From: Synanceia verrucosa | Taxonomy: Eukaryota > Chordata > Actinopteri > Perciformes > Synanceiidae | DNA: 64,000 bases | Direction: 5' to 3' | Assembly: GCA_029721515.1 (NCBI GenBank) | Contig: CM056556.1 | Location: 24,137,669-24,201,668 of the forward strand | Part shown: positions 48,601 through 60,285 of the stretch, one piece after another | Layout of the letters: every line of letters begins with the position of its first letter | Numbering within the stretch: position 1 is the first letter of the stretch | Notes under the pieces: generated by a model | Seen by the model: only the letters and a program-made list of their open reading frames with translations | What the model was told of the DNA's origin: nothing | The model's database searches: none | Translations under genes and position numbers: made by a program

Positions 48601-49008
48601 CGGTGTTCTACACACATGCATGTTTTATCCAGACCTTATTAACTCCTCCCGAGTCACATTGATAAGTACTGATGTGAACTGCTAGTATGTGCCAAATCAT
48701 TCGTCCGACTTCTCACTTCTCACTTCTCAAGGTCATGTTTTCTCCACATACTTCTTTCATTTGTGTTCTTGGTAGCCTACTTTATACGGTTAGGTCCTCC
48801 ACTACTCTGGTGTTCAATACTGTTGGGTGTTGGGATGAAGGTGTTAGGAATGACACAGTAGCTTACACGTTTTTTTTATTCCAATAGAACTGCCTGTCTG
48901 TAAACTTCCCTTTTTGTTTTGTCTTATCTCCCTGTCTGTCATTTATTTCCCCCTCTTATCACCCAGGTGTAGCACGTCCCTCTCTGGCTTATAACAGGAA
49001 ATTCCAAT

Positions 49009-49016
49009 AAATAAAG
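49009..49016 (+). terminator. Candidate poly(A) signal of the LINE
   Basis: Overlapping AATAAATAAAG follows typical LINE 3' end sequence, but the actual A20 tail begins about 150 bases further on at 49168. The element may have read through this signal. Confidence 0.45.
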
Positions 49017-49187
49017 TAAGATTAGATTCCAGGGAGGGCCGGTGATGGTCACATACACGCACCAAATATTAATTGCTTTTGCTGCAAGACTAAAATATGC
49101 ATAATCTCATAAAAGGTCGACACTCTTTTGTGGTGTTGAACAATGAGAACAATGCAGACAAAGTGGGAAAAAAAAAAAAAAAAAAAA

Positions 49188-50132
49188 TCAGTTAGGATTT
49201 TTAAGCTATCTGAAGTCGCTCTCATTTCCAGTCCGAGGATTGCACGTCTGCCTGGAAGAATAATGAGGGCTTAACTCTCAACAATTCACTGCAGGAAGTT
49301 TAAACAATCCTCCCTCTGCTAACCAGACCAACTCTAATTTTGCTCCTCTCCCTTCACACTCCCAAAAAAATCACAAAAATATGTAAATGCAAGTCGACTT
49401 AGTGAATAAATCATAATGTTCGCGAAGCATGTGATGTAAACAAGCACTTTTCCTGCATTTCTGATTTGACTGAAGCTCTTTCAGTTACGTCATGTTGCTG
49501 CACCCTCTTCTTCTGCAGTAGCATAATGGCACCCGACTGTTCATCTCAATGAATCAATTCCTTTGGGATAAAATTGGTGCGATATTAAGACAACTAGGCT
49601 GAGGAATCGCAGAGAACATTCTCTTTCTATCTATTTTGGTGTTTTTGTGCAGGTGAAACTGTTTTCCACCTTCTACTATGTCCAATGCAAAGTCTTCATG
49701 GGTCAAACCGAAACCAAAGTGTGCAAATGGATTCAGGAGAATCTTGATTGAAATGCGAATCAGTCCACCTGAGGATAATCAGACGAGGCAATAATCCACC
49801 AGTTTGTGTTGTTATTGCTACTGTTAATTATACTAAGGCATAATGAGTCAGTCCTGAAGAAACACACACTCATTGTGTAATGGAATATGATCACAATATT
49901 TTATGCAGTAATTGAATTAACAAATTATTATTACTTTTAGCAAACACAATTCAGTAATACATGTTGTTTTGTTTGGTGCCCGACTGAGAGGAAGTACATT
50001 CAGAATCCCATTTCTCATTTATTATCTGGTTCTCATGTTAAAATATTGTTCAGAAGGTCAACATGTAAACATTTCTTTTGTTCTGTTCACCGGGGAGCCT
50101 CGACTTGAAAACGACTGGATCCTCACCAACAG
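49188..50132 (+). repeat. Right copy of the 946-bp direct repeat flanking the LINE
   Basis: It begins immediately after the A20 tail and ends at CTCACCAACAG, after which it continues into unrelated host sequence. It is one base shorter than the left copy because of a single missing G. No gene is recognised in it. Confidence 0.9.
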
Positions 50133-51389
50133 AGAGAGGAAGGATTTTAAAGTACAGTCCTCACTGTTACCTCTTTAAAGTCTGCAGAGATCTTAATTTC
50201 TTTCACATTCAAGTTGTTCCAAGAAAGAGGTGAGCCGCAGAGACTCTGCGCTGGAAGGAAACAACACTGAGATGCTCAGATGATCAAAAGGCTTCTGTCA
50301 GGAAGTTATGAAACTGTCTCCTCCAGAGGTGGGGACGTCTGGTGAGGCTGCCACCTTCAGAGGAGACGGCCTCAGCTTATCAAGAGCTGAGGAGCTGTGA
50401 CTGTCTGTATACCTGCTGGGACACGACCTGCACAGCAGCAGCTCGTCCTGCACATCCTCTGACACAGGACGACTCAAACATCCCAAAATTACCTAACACA
50501 CTGCCTATCATTTTAAGATATAATCTATTTCATGTTATGCCTTCCTGCGAAAGCAGACAGAAGAAAACGGTCTGCCACTGTAATGTGAAGCTACCTCTTT
50601 TTGTACCGTTTTGTTGGGCTCAGTTATGCAGTTGAGTCGAGGGAAATCTGTGCACATTCAGGCCGCTTCCAAGAGCTGCTGGGATGAAAGTCATCACAAC
50701 ATGTCGCTGTCTGTTTAGTCTGAATCACAAAGTGGATCTGAAACAATGCAAATTGTCCCACCTACTCACAGAAACAATGGTTTGCCTAAATGTGATTATG
50801 ATGTCAGGTGAAGTCAGTGGCAGGATATTGCCTTCTGAATCTGCAGAGTGAAAACCAAATTATCTCCAAAAAGTGATGGCTCGATCTACAGAAAGCTTCA
50901 CCTTTGACCCGACTGTCTGTGACGCTAAACAAGAGTGATGCTGTGCACAGCAGCTTTAGCACAGCGTCAACAAGTTCACAGACTAAACCCTCAGAAGGAC
51001 ACGGCTCTTGAAAACTGTTTTTTTTTTGTGCAACCTGAAGGCCAAATGAAATGTCTTCAAAAACAGCTAAACTAAAGGTGCGTTCAGGCGCTTAGGGTAA
51101 ATTCTTATTGATACCTTTAGAACAGAGGTGGAAGAAAATAAAGTGCCATGTAAGAATAGGAATCAATTCAAAACTTTGATTTTTTTTTTTTCTTCCACAA
51201 AACAACCCAGAAGTTGCTCCAGGTTAAAGGGATACTGTGTTCACTATATTCATTTAAGTGTCACAAAACAACCAAAGGGAAAGCAATCCTAATTTCCCTT
51301 TTCCAAACCAAAGTCAACATTGTTTTAGCTTGATCACAATCGTTCCCCCTAAGTTTAACCACCTGTTTGTTACCGTAACTGCCCTCACC
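50133..51389. other. Non-coding stretch right of the LINE
   Basis: No recognised gene or named repeat. It holds short T-rich and A-rich runs only. Confidence 0.4.
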
Positions 51390-51827
51390 TTAGTACTTTG
51401 AGTGCCACTGATATATATATATACATCAAAGTGACTCTTTGGCAGAGGGTCGCTGATCGTGATCTCCCGCAGCCTGTGAGTAATTTTGGGGCTTCTGGGA
51501 TTTGTAGTCAGAGCATAAAGAGACGGTATACACCACAGAGATCAAAGCAGGAAGTGGAGATGATTGCAATTAGAGAGCAAAAAAATGACATTTTTGGTGA
51601 AAGTGTCCTCTACTCTACCTCTGATAAAACAAGAATGGAACAAGGTAAAAACAAACATTTTTTCATGATGAAATAGAGAGTCTCTTCTTTCATTTCAGCT
51701 ATTCAGTGTTTTCAGAGACAAAGTACAAAATAGTCTGTGGGTCTTAAAAAAAAGACTCAAAATGGGCAAAAACACTGGAACAAGACACTTTCTGTTTTAT
51801 AAAACAACTGGCACTCAATGAGTTTAT
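51390..51827 (-). mobile_element. piggyBac-like MITE, copy B (inverted)
   Basis: The reverse complement aligns along its length with copy A, including the terminal CTTTGAGTGCCA and the internal GGTGAAAGTGTCCTCTACTC. The outer TTAA sites have decayed (TTAG on the left, TTTA on the right), and an AT microsatellite has expanded near the left end. Confidence 0.7.
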
Positions 51828-54800
51828 AAGGAAATTAATCCAGGCCATGATATGTCAATAAGCTACTGTCATTGTGCTGAATGACACTGGCAGCAATCAT
51901 GATGTGTTTGTCGTGAAAAAAAAAATCCTGGACAAATAGAGGCGCTGACCAATAATGTATTACTGCCTATATAAAGTATGTAAATATACTTTTTCCCCCA
52001 GGCCAATCAGAGCAGACTGGGCTTTTTTGGGATGGGCACTGAAGTGTTTCAGACTGAGGGTGAAAAGAGGTATATTGAGTCAGACATTCAGTAGAAACAA
52101 TTTTACATCTGTATTTGAAAGATGAACAACGTGTGGCTAAAAAGAAATAAAATGGACTGACTGGTTTCTGTTTTTTTTGAAATCCTGCACTTTCATTGGC
52201 TCAGTTCTTGTGATTATCATCTGAAAGCAAATAATGATAAAAAAAAAAGGTAACTAACTGTTAGCTTGTTAAGCTTGTTAGTTCAAAGTCTTTTATTTTC
52301 CCCCAATAGAGCTCCGGACCCCACATGACTTTGTTTGTTTACACCGCCATTTTGGCAATAAAATCCACTTCAAAATGAGTGGTGCTGGCAGTGAATTTAC
52401 GCCTTTGGAGTTTTAAATCACAAGATATGACGATATGCACAAATAAATACTAAAGACTAAATATCTCTGACCCTTATCATGTCCCCAGTATACTTTTCAC
52501 TAATCTTGAAAAGGTTCAGTAGTTGTAGATGTTTCAAAATCTCTTCTCTTTTGAATCATATTACGAAAATCACACAATGCTCTGTTCCTTGCTGTAATCA
52601 CAAGAACTTGCAGACATAATGAGTTTTATCTGAAGGAAGATTGTAACGACTCTGCAGACAAACATTTTTACGTTGCGTTTTGCTTGTTGCTGTGTGAACA
52701 ACGGGAAGCTTCGTAAAATCCACGCCATTATACCTTGGTTTAACATGCATTTAATGGAAGTACAACCGTTCAGAATCGTAATAAAAGCATGTAAAATAAA
52801 TCAGATATAAAGTTTGGGGAATGTTGGATTCTGATATAAAGTGTTCGCTGCTGGTTCCTACCACTCTGTTTTCTTATGATCACTTCTTACATGTTTTATG
52901 GCAGTTATCCATCTCTGCCTTCGTTCAGGATCTTTGGGAATCCTGTAAAATGATCTTCACTTTGCACGTTCTCAGCTGTTCGGCATCAAGGAGCACAACA
53001 GCTATCCACCGTATCGCCAAGAAATGTTTTTAGCCGTTTAGCTGCAAGCGGCGAGGTCCCTGGCAGTAGTTTGAACAGAGTGCTTTACTGCCAAAATGCC
53101 GGTGTTTTGGTTTTGACAGTTGCATGACAGGATTGTGTGATGTCAACTCCCGGAGCTCTATAGCTTTGTATTGAACAAACTGTAAAATACAGTAAATTAA
53201 ATGCCAGGAGGAAGTGAACAGAACAGTGGAGAGAAAACAGAGTCAGCTACAGGACAAGGCACTATGTTAACAAGCTTTCAGCCGTACAGACTGTATTTCA
53301 CATGGACGAGCACCTGGCACTTTGTAGACCACCAGCATCCACTGCACTAGAGCGACAACACAAGAAGGAGAGCTGCTCAGTATTCCAGTGGAAAACAAAA
53401 GGATGATGACACCTAACCAGAGCAGCAGCTCTGCTGCAGGGAAGAAGTGGAAAAGAAGAAGAAAAGTGAAGTTGGGAGCTCACTAGCAGCAGGTCTGTGA
53501 GTCTGTGATGAAATCCTCTCTGGGATTTGCAAAAGAAGGTAAAAGCGAGCTCTGAATGTCAAATGCTTATTTGATCCAATCACTGATGGGCTTCAGTTTG
53601 TGTCAAAGAAGAGGAGCGTATCCCCGCTAATTAGTGCAATAATCCCTGATCTGAATCGCCTCCAGAAGCGCAGCACAGAGCATGTGTTGGGAATTTAATT
53701 TGTGCGCTCTTCACAGTTCACCAGGTTGCTGATATAAATGGAGGATTGATAAGCTCCCATCTGATTGTCCTTGTGGCTCCAAATTGATGACACGCTCAGT
53801 GATTACTGAGCTGTTAGGAGGCTGATCTGGTGACTGCTCATTATGAACTGTAATAGTACTGCTTAGCATTTATTTAGATTCATTTGTGCTGGTGCAGTTT
53901 GACTATTGAATTAGAATAAGATGATGACGATGATGTTGATTATTAGTAGAATGATTAGCCATAGTATTATACTATTAACAACATTTATTAGCAGTAGTAT
54001 TCAAGTATTTATTTATACGTCACATAAATGCTTCCACTTCCCGCTACTTCTAGTACTGCGACTTCACATTTCAATATTTTTGAAACAGTTTTTAATTCAG
54101 CTACCACTTTATTTGACAGATATTTAGTTGTATTGCAGGTTAAGATTTAACATACAGAGCAAGTGATCCACTTATAAAATATGATGCATTGTTATTGATT
54201 AAATCACCCCAAAGTATATAATTAGCTTCATTTTGAGCAGCTTCAACATTACAATAAAGCTGACAGAGTAATGCAACATGAATAATCATACAGTGTTACA
54301 CTATAACACTGACAGGAGCTGTTCTGTCTGCAAGATGAGTAACTTTACTCTTAATAACACTAACTATGTTATCAATACAGCTTTTAAAACAGGATTATTG
54401 AATACAGCATTTGGTATTGCAATATCGGCTATCTTAAAAAAATGTCAAAACAACTGCTTATAATTATTAACCCCTCATTTATAATACAATTTATTTCAGT
54501 GTTGGAAAATCAAGTTCAGCTTTAAAGGAAAGGAGACATAATATATTTAAGGTCTGCATGTCACACCCAAATCTCATAATCATTTAGAGTCAGAATAATT
54601 CATAATTAGGATGTAAGGTCCCCACATTTTATTTTCTTTGGTGACTGCAAAGTACTTCTGCAGAGTTATTCTTACAAGGATGAAAATGATCAAAAAGATG
54701 AGAGTCTTTGTGTGTATCGATAAACATACCACATGTTCATATAACATTTCAAACAACAAGCAATCCATTAATTTTTTGCATAGTGCAGGTAGAACATGGA

Positions 54801-54907
54801 ACGGTAAAAAGTTAAAGGCAGAGAGTCCTGGAAAGGGAAGAGTGAGCGGAGGGATACACTAGATATTCCCCCTATAACACTGACGAACTGCGTTATCATG
54901 GTATCAG
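51828..54907. other. Non-coding stretch
   Basis: No recognised gene or RNA. It includes AT-rich tracts around 53.9-54.5 kb. The short ORFs lack motifs. Confidence 0.4.
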
Positions 54908-55821
54908 TGTTATGCTCTGTCTGTTTCTGTTAAGTTCACCATTTTTGTCTTGTGCCTGCATGTTGTCCTGTCTCTTCCTGTTTTATTTTGAAAGTAACCC
55001 TGTCTCCCTCTCCTTTCAGATCGCTTGACCCCTGCCTCCTGTGTCTTCCTGTGTCTGTGATTGTGAAACCCCGCCCTAATTGTCTCCACCTGTGTTCCCC
55101 TAAATAAATAGTCCTGTCATTTATTTGTTTGTTGCGTGATCTTGTCTCTGCTCGTTTCCAGTGATTCCTGCAGATTCCAGCTTCCTACTTGTCTCAGTAG
55201 TGATTTTGATTTGCAAGTTTTGCAGTCATAGCGCCTAGTTTTATTTCTAGCTTGGCAGTTTATTTTCTGTTTTTAGTTCTTTGCATCTTTCCATATTTCC
55301 TGTAAGTTTTAGTTTCCTAGATGAATCCTCTTCGGAGTAAATCCTAGTGTAGTGTATTGTGTATATGGTAGCCTGTTTTTAGTATTTATTTCTTGTTGTT
55401 AATTCCCTCCTCTAGTGTTGAGTTGTAGGCGATCATTTGTTTCCTTTGTGGTTTCCTTCTCCCTGGCGCCCTTAGTTCATTCCCCTTTATATTCTCCTGT
55501 TTTTCCAGCTTCTTTAGTTAAAGTTTTATAGCCGCTTCAGCAAGTCGATCTTTTGTTTTCAGGTAATGCTAAACTGTTTTCCCTCTCCGTGTGAGAGTGG
55601 TTTTGATTTCCCCCCCTTTGTAATTGAGTGCAGAGCCAGAGTAGGGCTTCCTTGCACGCGCCCGTACCTGCCTGTGGACGTGCGTTATTCTCCACCTAAC
55701 CGCTGGTTCTGCTGCTCTAAAGTTCCTGTCTGGTCTTATAAATAAAACATCCTTTAGGTTGCACAGTGATCCTATCTGTGAGTTGTGCATTTGGGCTCTC
55801 TTGAAAAATGGAGCCCTCACA
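54908..55821 (+). repeat. Candidate solo LTR
   Basis: The stretch of about 914 bp starts TGTTATGCTC and ends CCCTCACA, so it has TG and CA ends. The flanking five bases are ATCAG and ATGAG, which match at four of five positions. It is pyrimidine-rich, contains AATAAA (about 55741) followed by GTGCATTTGGGCTC, and resembles long terminal repeats of fish Gypsy-type elements. No internal coding region is next to it. The boundaries are inferred, and another pyrimidine-rich repeat is possible. Confidence 0.4.
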
Positions 55822-57847
55822 ATGAGTCTAACTTAGCGTTAAAGTCCTACTGAGACTTTTGTCTTTCCCACTACAACATACTATTTAGAAAATATGGGCC
55901 AAAAAAACATTTTCATTCCTACATCAGTATTTTATTTTTTTGCCTTAGGATTTCATAAAAAAAAAAAAACAATAACCAATAAAAAAAACAGTGCAGAATA
56001 CATAACAAACTCCTCTGTTCCTCCATAAAATAAAACAGCATCTATCTAACCAATATGCCATTAAAGCCCAACAGTGTGGAGGCAGACCGCTCTGAAATGA
56101 CACTTCCTTCCACCTTTAAACATTACTATATCAGAATAAAATAAAGAAAATCTCTTCAAGTATTTGAACACAATAGTCGCTTGAGTTTCAGCATCTGAAC
56201 ACCTGATTATCTCCTCAGTCGACTCGTCTGTTCGTCCTCTTTCAGCCCCACATGACTTTGTCATAATTACTTTTGCACACAGAGGTGAGAGCGGAGATTT
56301 GAATCATTACACGGACACTCACCTCTTCTCATATCTGGTATTATCATATATCATCGTTTGATATTGTCTCTAAAAGTTTAACCTTCAGCGCAGAGAAGGA
56401 TCTCACATGCAAATTAACCTGTTCAACATTTATCCAAACATTCAAGAATATCAATTATGACACTAATAACTGGAGATGAACATTTTTTTCATAACATCTC
56501 AAAATTATAAGTAGATTTATTTCTGGGACCAGATTAGTGCTGTCAAGTCAAGTGCAAAGCCATCCAAATAGCTTTTTCTGTGTGTTAAGCAGCTTACAGC
56601 ATTATGACATCTCTGTTAAAGGATAAAGTTGCTGTTTTGTATGAAATGTCTCCTCCGATTTATAAATCTGCACAAAACATCAGAGATACCGCTCTGCTGT
56701 AGCTCCTCACTGAGTTTAAACAGGCAAATGTGCTTTTGGCCGTCAGATAAATGGTGTTTTACGGGTAAAAAAAAAAAGAGGTTTGCAAACTACAGTTCAA
56801 TGGGATTATATTGACTTTACTATTCTTGGCTGCATCTGTGCCAGCGCCAGACAATTCTGATAAAAAAACACTCAATAAGAGATGACAGCGAGCATAGTTT
56901 ATGATCTTTTTTTCCAATAGAGGACATGAAGACATGTTTGATTGCAGTGAGGATTTATTTTGGGCTTTGAAGGTGTTTCCTATGATTGGCCCTATTCGAC
57001 TGTTTTTTATCAGAGTGAGAAGCTGCAGCAGAAAGATCTTAGTTTCACGCTTTAACAAGGTTTAGGTGTCCTCTAAATAAAAACTGAGAGAGGGAAACAC
57101 TGACTGTAATGTGTCTGTTCCTCTCAAACACCACTGTCTCTTTTTGATTCACCTTTTCTGGGTGACATTAAAAGATAAATTTGCCTCTCTTTATGTAGAC
57201 GTCCCATCATCAATGATGGTAAATGCAGTCAACTGGAGCTATAAATTCCTCAACATGTGCTATACTGACTGAGAAAGCAGAATCTGTGGCACTTCCTGAA
57301 TCCAACGCCAACAGAAATAAGCTGTTTTGCTGGGTTTCCTCTCAGTTGTTGGGATTTTATGTGAATAGAATAGAATACCCTTTATTGTTTTTTTTAACTT
57401 CTCCCTTTTCAGTGTACAAGGATAAAATAAGTATGAAATAAGTATATAAATCTAGAATGAATACAAAAATAGCCCAGAAACAAACATAAAATAAGTATAA
57501 AAATGATCTTATACACAAATGCAAATATGGGTGTGGCTTTATAAATACTGGGAATGTAAACAGGAAACGTAAAAAATGTATTGCACTGGATGTTAGACTA
57601 TGTACAGGATAAATAAATTATATTGCACAGAGTGGTCAATAGTGCTATATTGCACATAAACAGATGTATTGTGCACTGAATGTGGTGTTGTTACATGTGA
57701 GAGTTCAGGGTGGTGATGGCTTTGGGAGAGAAACTGTTCTTCAGTCTGTTTGTCCTTGCTGAGAACAGAAAGAGTGAAGCTGTAATGCACTGCTGTTGAC
57801 AATGTGAAAAATAATATAATAAGAAGAGCTGGTGCCGTCTTGATTCA
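55822..57847. other. Non-coding stretch
   Basis: No recognised gene. Short A-rich runs lie near 55960-55990 and 56767-56778. Confidence 0.4.
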
Positions 57848-57975
57848 TTAACTCTTTGAGTGTCAGCCATTTTTTAAAACACAAACTGTCTTGTTCCAGC
57901 ATTTTTGCCCATTTTGAGTCAATTTCAAGACCCACAGAATATTTCGTACTATGACTCTGAAAACACACTCTCAAA
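57848..57975 (+). mobile_element. piggyBac-like MITE, copy C (truncated)
   Basis: Starts TTAACTCTTTGAGTGTCAG and follows copy A for about 130 bases up to the GACTCTGAAAACAC block, then stops. Only the left end is present. Confidence 0.65.
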
Positions 57976-59316
57976 TCAACTATTTGCCAAATGTATGAAG
58001 CAACACTGATGTGATGAAAACACAGTCCAGACCAATATTAATGCTGTATGTACAAGAAACATGGTGTTTTACTGCAATGCAAGACAAACCTAAAAACAAC
58101 TACATATAAACGTTGACACTCTCTGTTCCAGGTTTGTCTTTTGTGCATTTCTCTCTTTAACAATCACTGGTGAATTTCTCTTTGACACAAATTCTGAAAA
58201 TGTCTTTGAGCAAAAATCCTAATAACAATTCTGCAAACTTTGAGGGAGCTGAGATTGCACTTCAGAGGAGAAAAAAACATGATGATGAAAGACAAAAATG
58301 TGCCTTTATGGACTAATACCTCCTCAGAGAATATGACAGAAATTGTTTACGGATGGATGTGGTTATTTAAATGCAACAAAGAGCTTTGAAAAAATAATAC
58401 TGCTGTAAAAATATTCACCCGTGAGTTTGGGTCTTCCTGACCGGTACTGTCTGATGAAAGCTTTAATGCGATTCATGCATTCAGATGTGTATTTCACAGG
58501 ATAATGAGTGTTCCCATTGGGAACAGGCTGGTCAGTGATGTCTTGCTCTGCGCCGTCGAGCTACACAGCACCAGCAGTTTTTTTGGCATGAACACTAGAA
58601 ATGGAGAGGATTATGTACTCCGCCTGCCAACACAGTCTTTTGATCAGAGGCCAGGTAATATCAGACAATCTGCATTAATCCTAGCATCTCTGTCTTAGTT
58701 CCCCTTCTCTTCCAGGCCTCCTTTCTTACCAGGTTGCTGTCAGTCTGAGGGATAATTAAGCCTTGTGGGATTACTTCAGGCTTTCCTTTTCTAAGTTGTC
58801 AAAAGTTAGAGGGAGGCAGATCAAACACCTTTGGAACACAAGAGAAAATAAAAAGCTCATCTACCAGAGACAACAGGCATATTGTTGTTTCCTTTGACTC
58901 TCATCTTGTGCTTCAAGGTAAAAGTTCACTAAAACTCAGGGCAGAGTTTGAAATGGTGAGCTTCAAAGCTAATTTACAGCTAACAGGATCACTTTAGAGT
59001 GTGATGCTGAAAGAGCAATTTTCATAATTGATTCATTTTTTAAGTAATAATCTCTTGCTTCTGAGAACTTCTGATGGACAATTGTTTGTCAGTTCAGAAA
59101 TCACTTTGTTATGTTAAAATAATTACAGCCTGTTGTCATTTAGTATCTTTAAAGTATAGTTGAGCCCATAAATCAGAGTTTGTACAGGTAGAACAAGTTT
59201 CAACTGACAACGTAACAGTAGTAGTAAAATCTTTGATGATGATCCAGGATAAAGAGACAAAAGATAAGTTTGGATGATATTTCCACAGCTATGTAGTGAG
59301 TCAGGTTACAGAACTC
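57976..59316. other. Non-coding stretch
   Basis: No recognised gene, RNA or repeat. Confidence 0.4.
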
Positions 59317-60285
59317 TTAACGCTTTGGTTTTATAAAACAGAAAGTACATCGTTCCAGCATTTTTGCCCATTTTGAGTCATATTTCAAGACTCACAGAAT
59401 ATTTTGTACCACGACTCTGAAAACACAGAACAGTTCAAATGAAAGAAGAGACTCTCTGTTTCATCATGAAAAAAATGTTTGTTTTTACCTTGTTCCATTC
59501 TTGTTTTATCAGAGGTAGCAATGTAGACTCATGAAATATTCGGATGATATCATACGACAAGTAAGGCACAAATTTTTATGCGTATCTTACAAATGACCGG
59601 CAACATGACCGATCAGCGCATGCGCGAGCACCAAAGAGAACCCAGAAGCGACAGCCTTAAAAATGCCGGACATTCCTTTCACTGTCAGCTGGAACCATAA
59701 CATTACAATACACATTGAAATACGTCCAACAACACTTCCAGTGATGGTTAGGTTTAGGGATAGGATTACAGGGTTAGGCTTATAGAAATAAAATGCATAT
59801 TTCCCACTAGAAATGTGTCAAAACGCACCCAAACTCATAAATTACTCCACTGAAAACGTAACAAATGTCCGCTGAGAATGTAAGGAATGTCCGAAATGTT
59901 TTCACAGACAGCAGCCTGCATTGAACGTCACATGATATCCGAATTACGTGGGTTATATACGAAATTTAGTGCAATATTTTTTATACTGATTTGTCCGAAT
60001 ATTTCATGAGACCAGGTTGGACACTTTCACCAAAATCACCACTTTTTGTCCAGCATCTGTTTGTTTTGCGCTATTATCTCAATTGTCTCTACTTCCTGCT
60101 TTGATGTCTGTGGCGTATACCGTCCAGACTACAAATCCCAGCAGCCCCAGTATTACTCACAGGCTGCAGGAGACCGCGATCGATGACCCACTGCTGAAAA
60201 AACACTTTGACATATTACGTTGATGGCCTTCAAATGTTGGATTTCAGATGATGTCAAAATGCTTCAATGGCACTCAAAGAGTTAA
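59317..60285 (+). mobile_element. piggyBac-like MITE, copy D, carrying a nested insertion
   Basis: TTAA at 59317-59320 and at 60282-60285 bound sequence that matches copy A up to ATCAGAGGTAG (about 59518) and again from GGACACTTTCACC (about 60019). The left terminal repeat is decayed and the right one (GGCACTCAAAGAG) is well kept. About 500 bp of unrelated DNA interrupts it. Confidence 0.7.
59519..60017. mobile_element. Nested DNA element with terminal inverted repeats inside copy D
   Basis: The left end has ACTCATGAAATATTCGGA and the right end, reverse-complemented, has TCTCATGAAATATTCGGA. The element is about 500 bp and has no transposase frame. It is absent from copies A and B at the corresponding place, so it inserted after copy D. 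The superfamily was not identified. Confidence 0.65.

Larger units (their letters stand above)
40823..49187 (+). mobile_element. Near full-length L1/Tx1-type LINE
   Basis: About 8.4 kb in order: 5' UTR (40823-41044), ORF1 (41045-41797), inter-ORF region, ORF2 with endonuclease, reverse transcriptase and Cys-rich end (42287-46072, frameshifted), a long G-rich 3' region, an AATAAATAAAG motif near 49009 and a 20-A tail (49168-49187). ORF1 with coiled coil and RRM-like part, the APE-type endonuclease and the YADD motif place it in the L1 superfamily. Whether it belongs to the Tx1 branch was not tested. Flanking host DNA is duplicated over 946 bp. The nearly identical flanks and intact ORF1 indicate a young insertion. 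Confidence 0.92.

Noticed and set aside
47875..48621. A 248-codon frame on the - strand and partners on the + strand
   Set aside because: Same reason: composition-driven, Pro/Arg/His-rich and antisense to the LINE, with no motif.
39877..50132. Reading the two 946-bp copies as long terminal repeats of an LTR element
   Set aside because: The enclosed element is a poly(A)-tailed LINE with an APE endonuclease and no gag, protease or integrase. The repeats also lack TG and CA ends, so they are duplicated host DNA rather than LTRs.
49969..50178. Open frame running across the end of the right direct repeat, as a possible last exon
   Set aside because: No recognised domain, no convincing acceptor and no matching upstream exons. 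The same sequence in the left copy is interrupted by the LINE.
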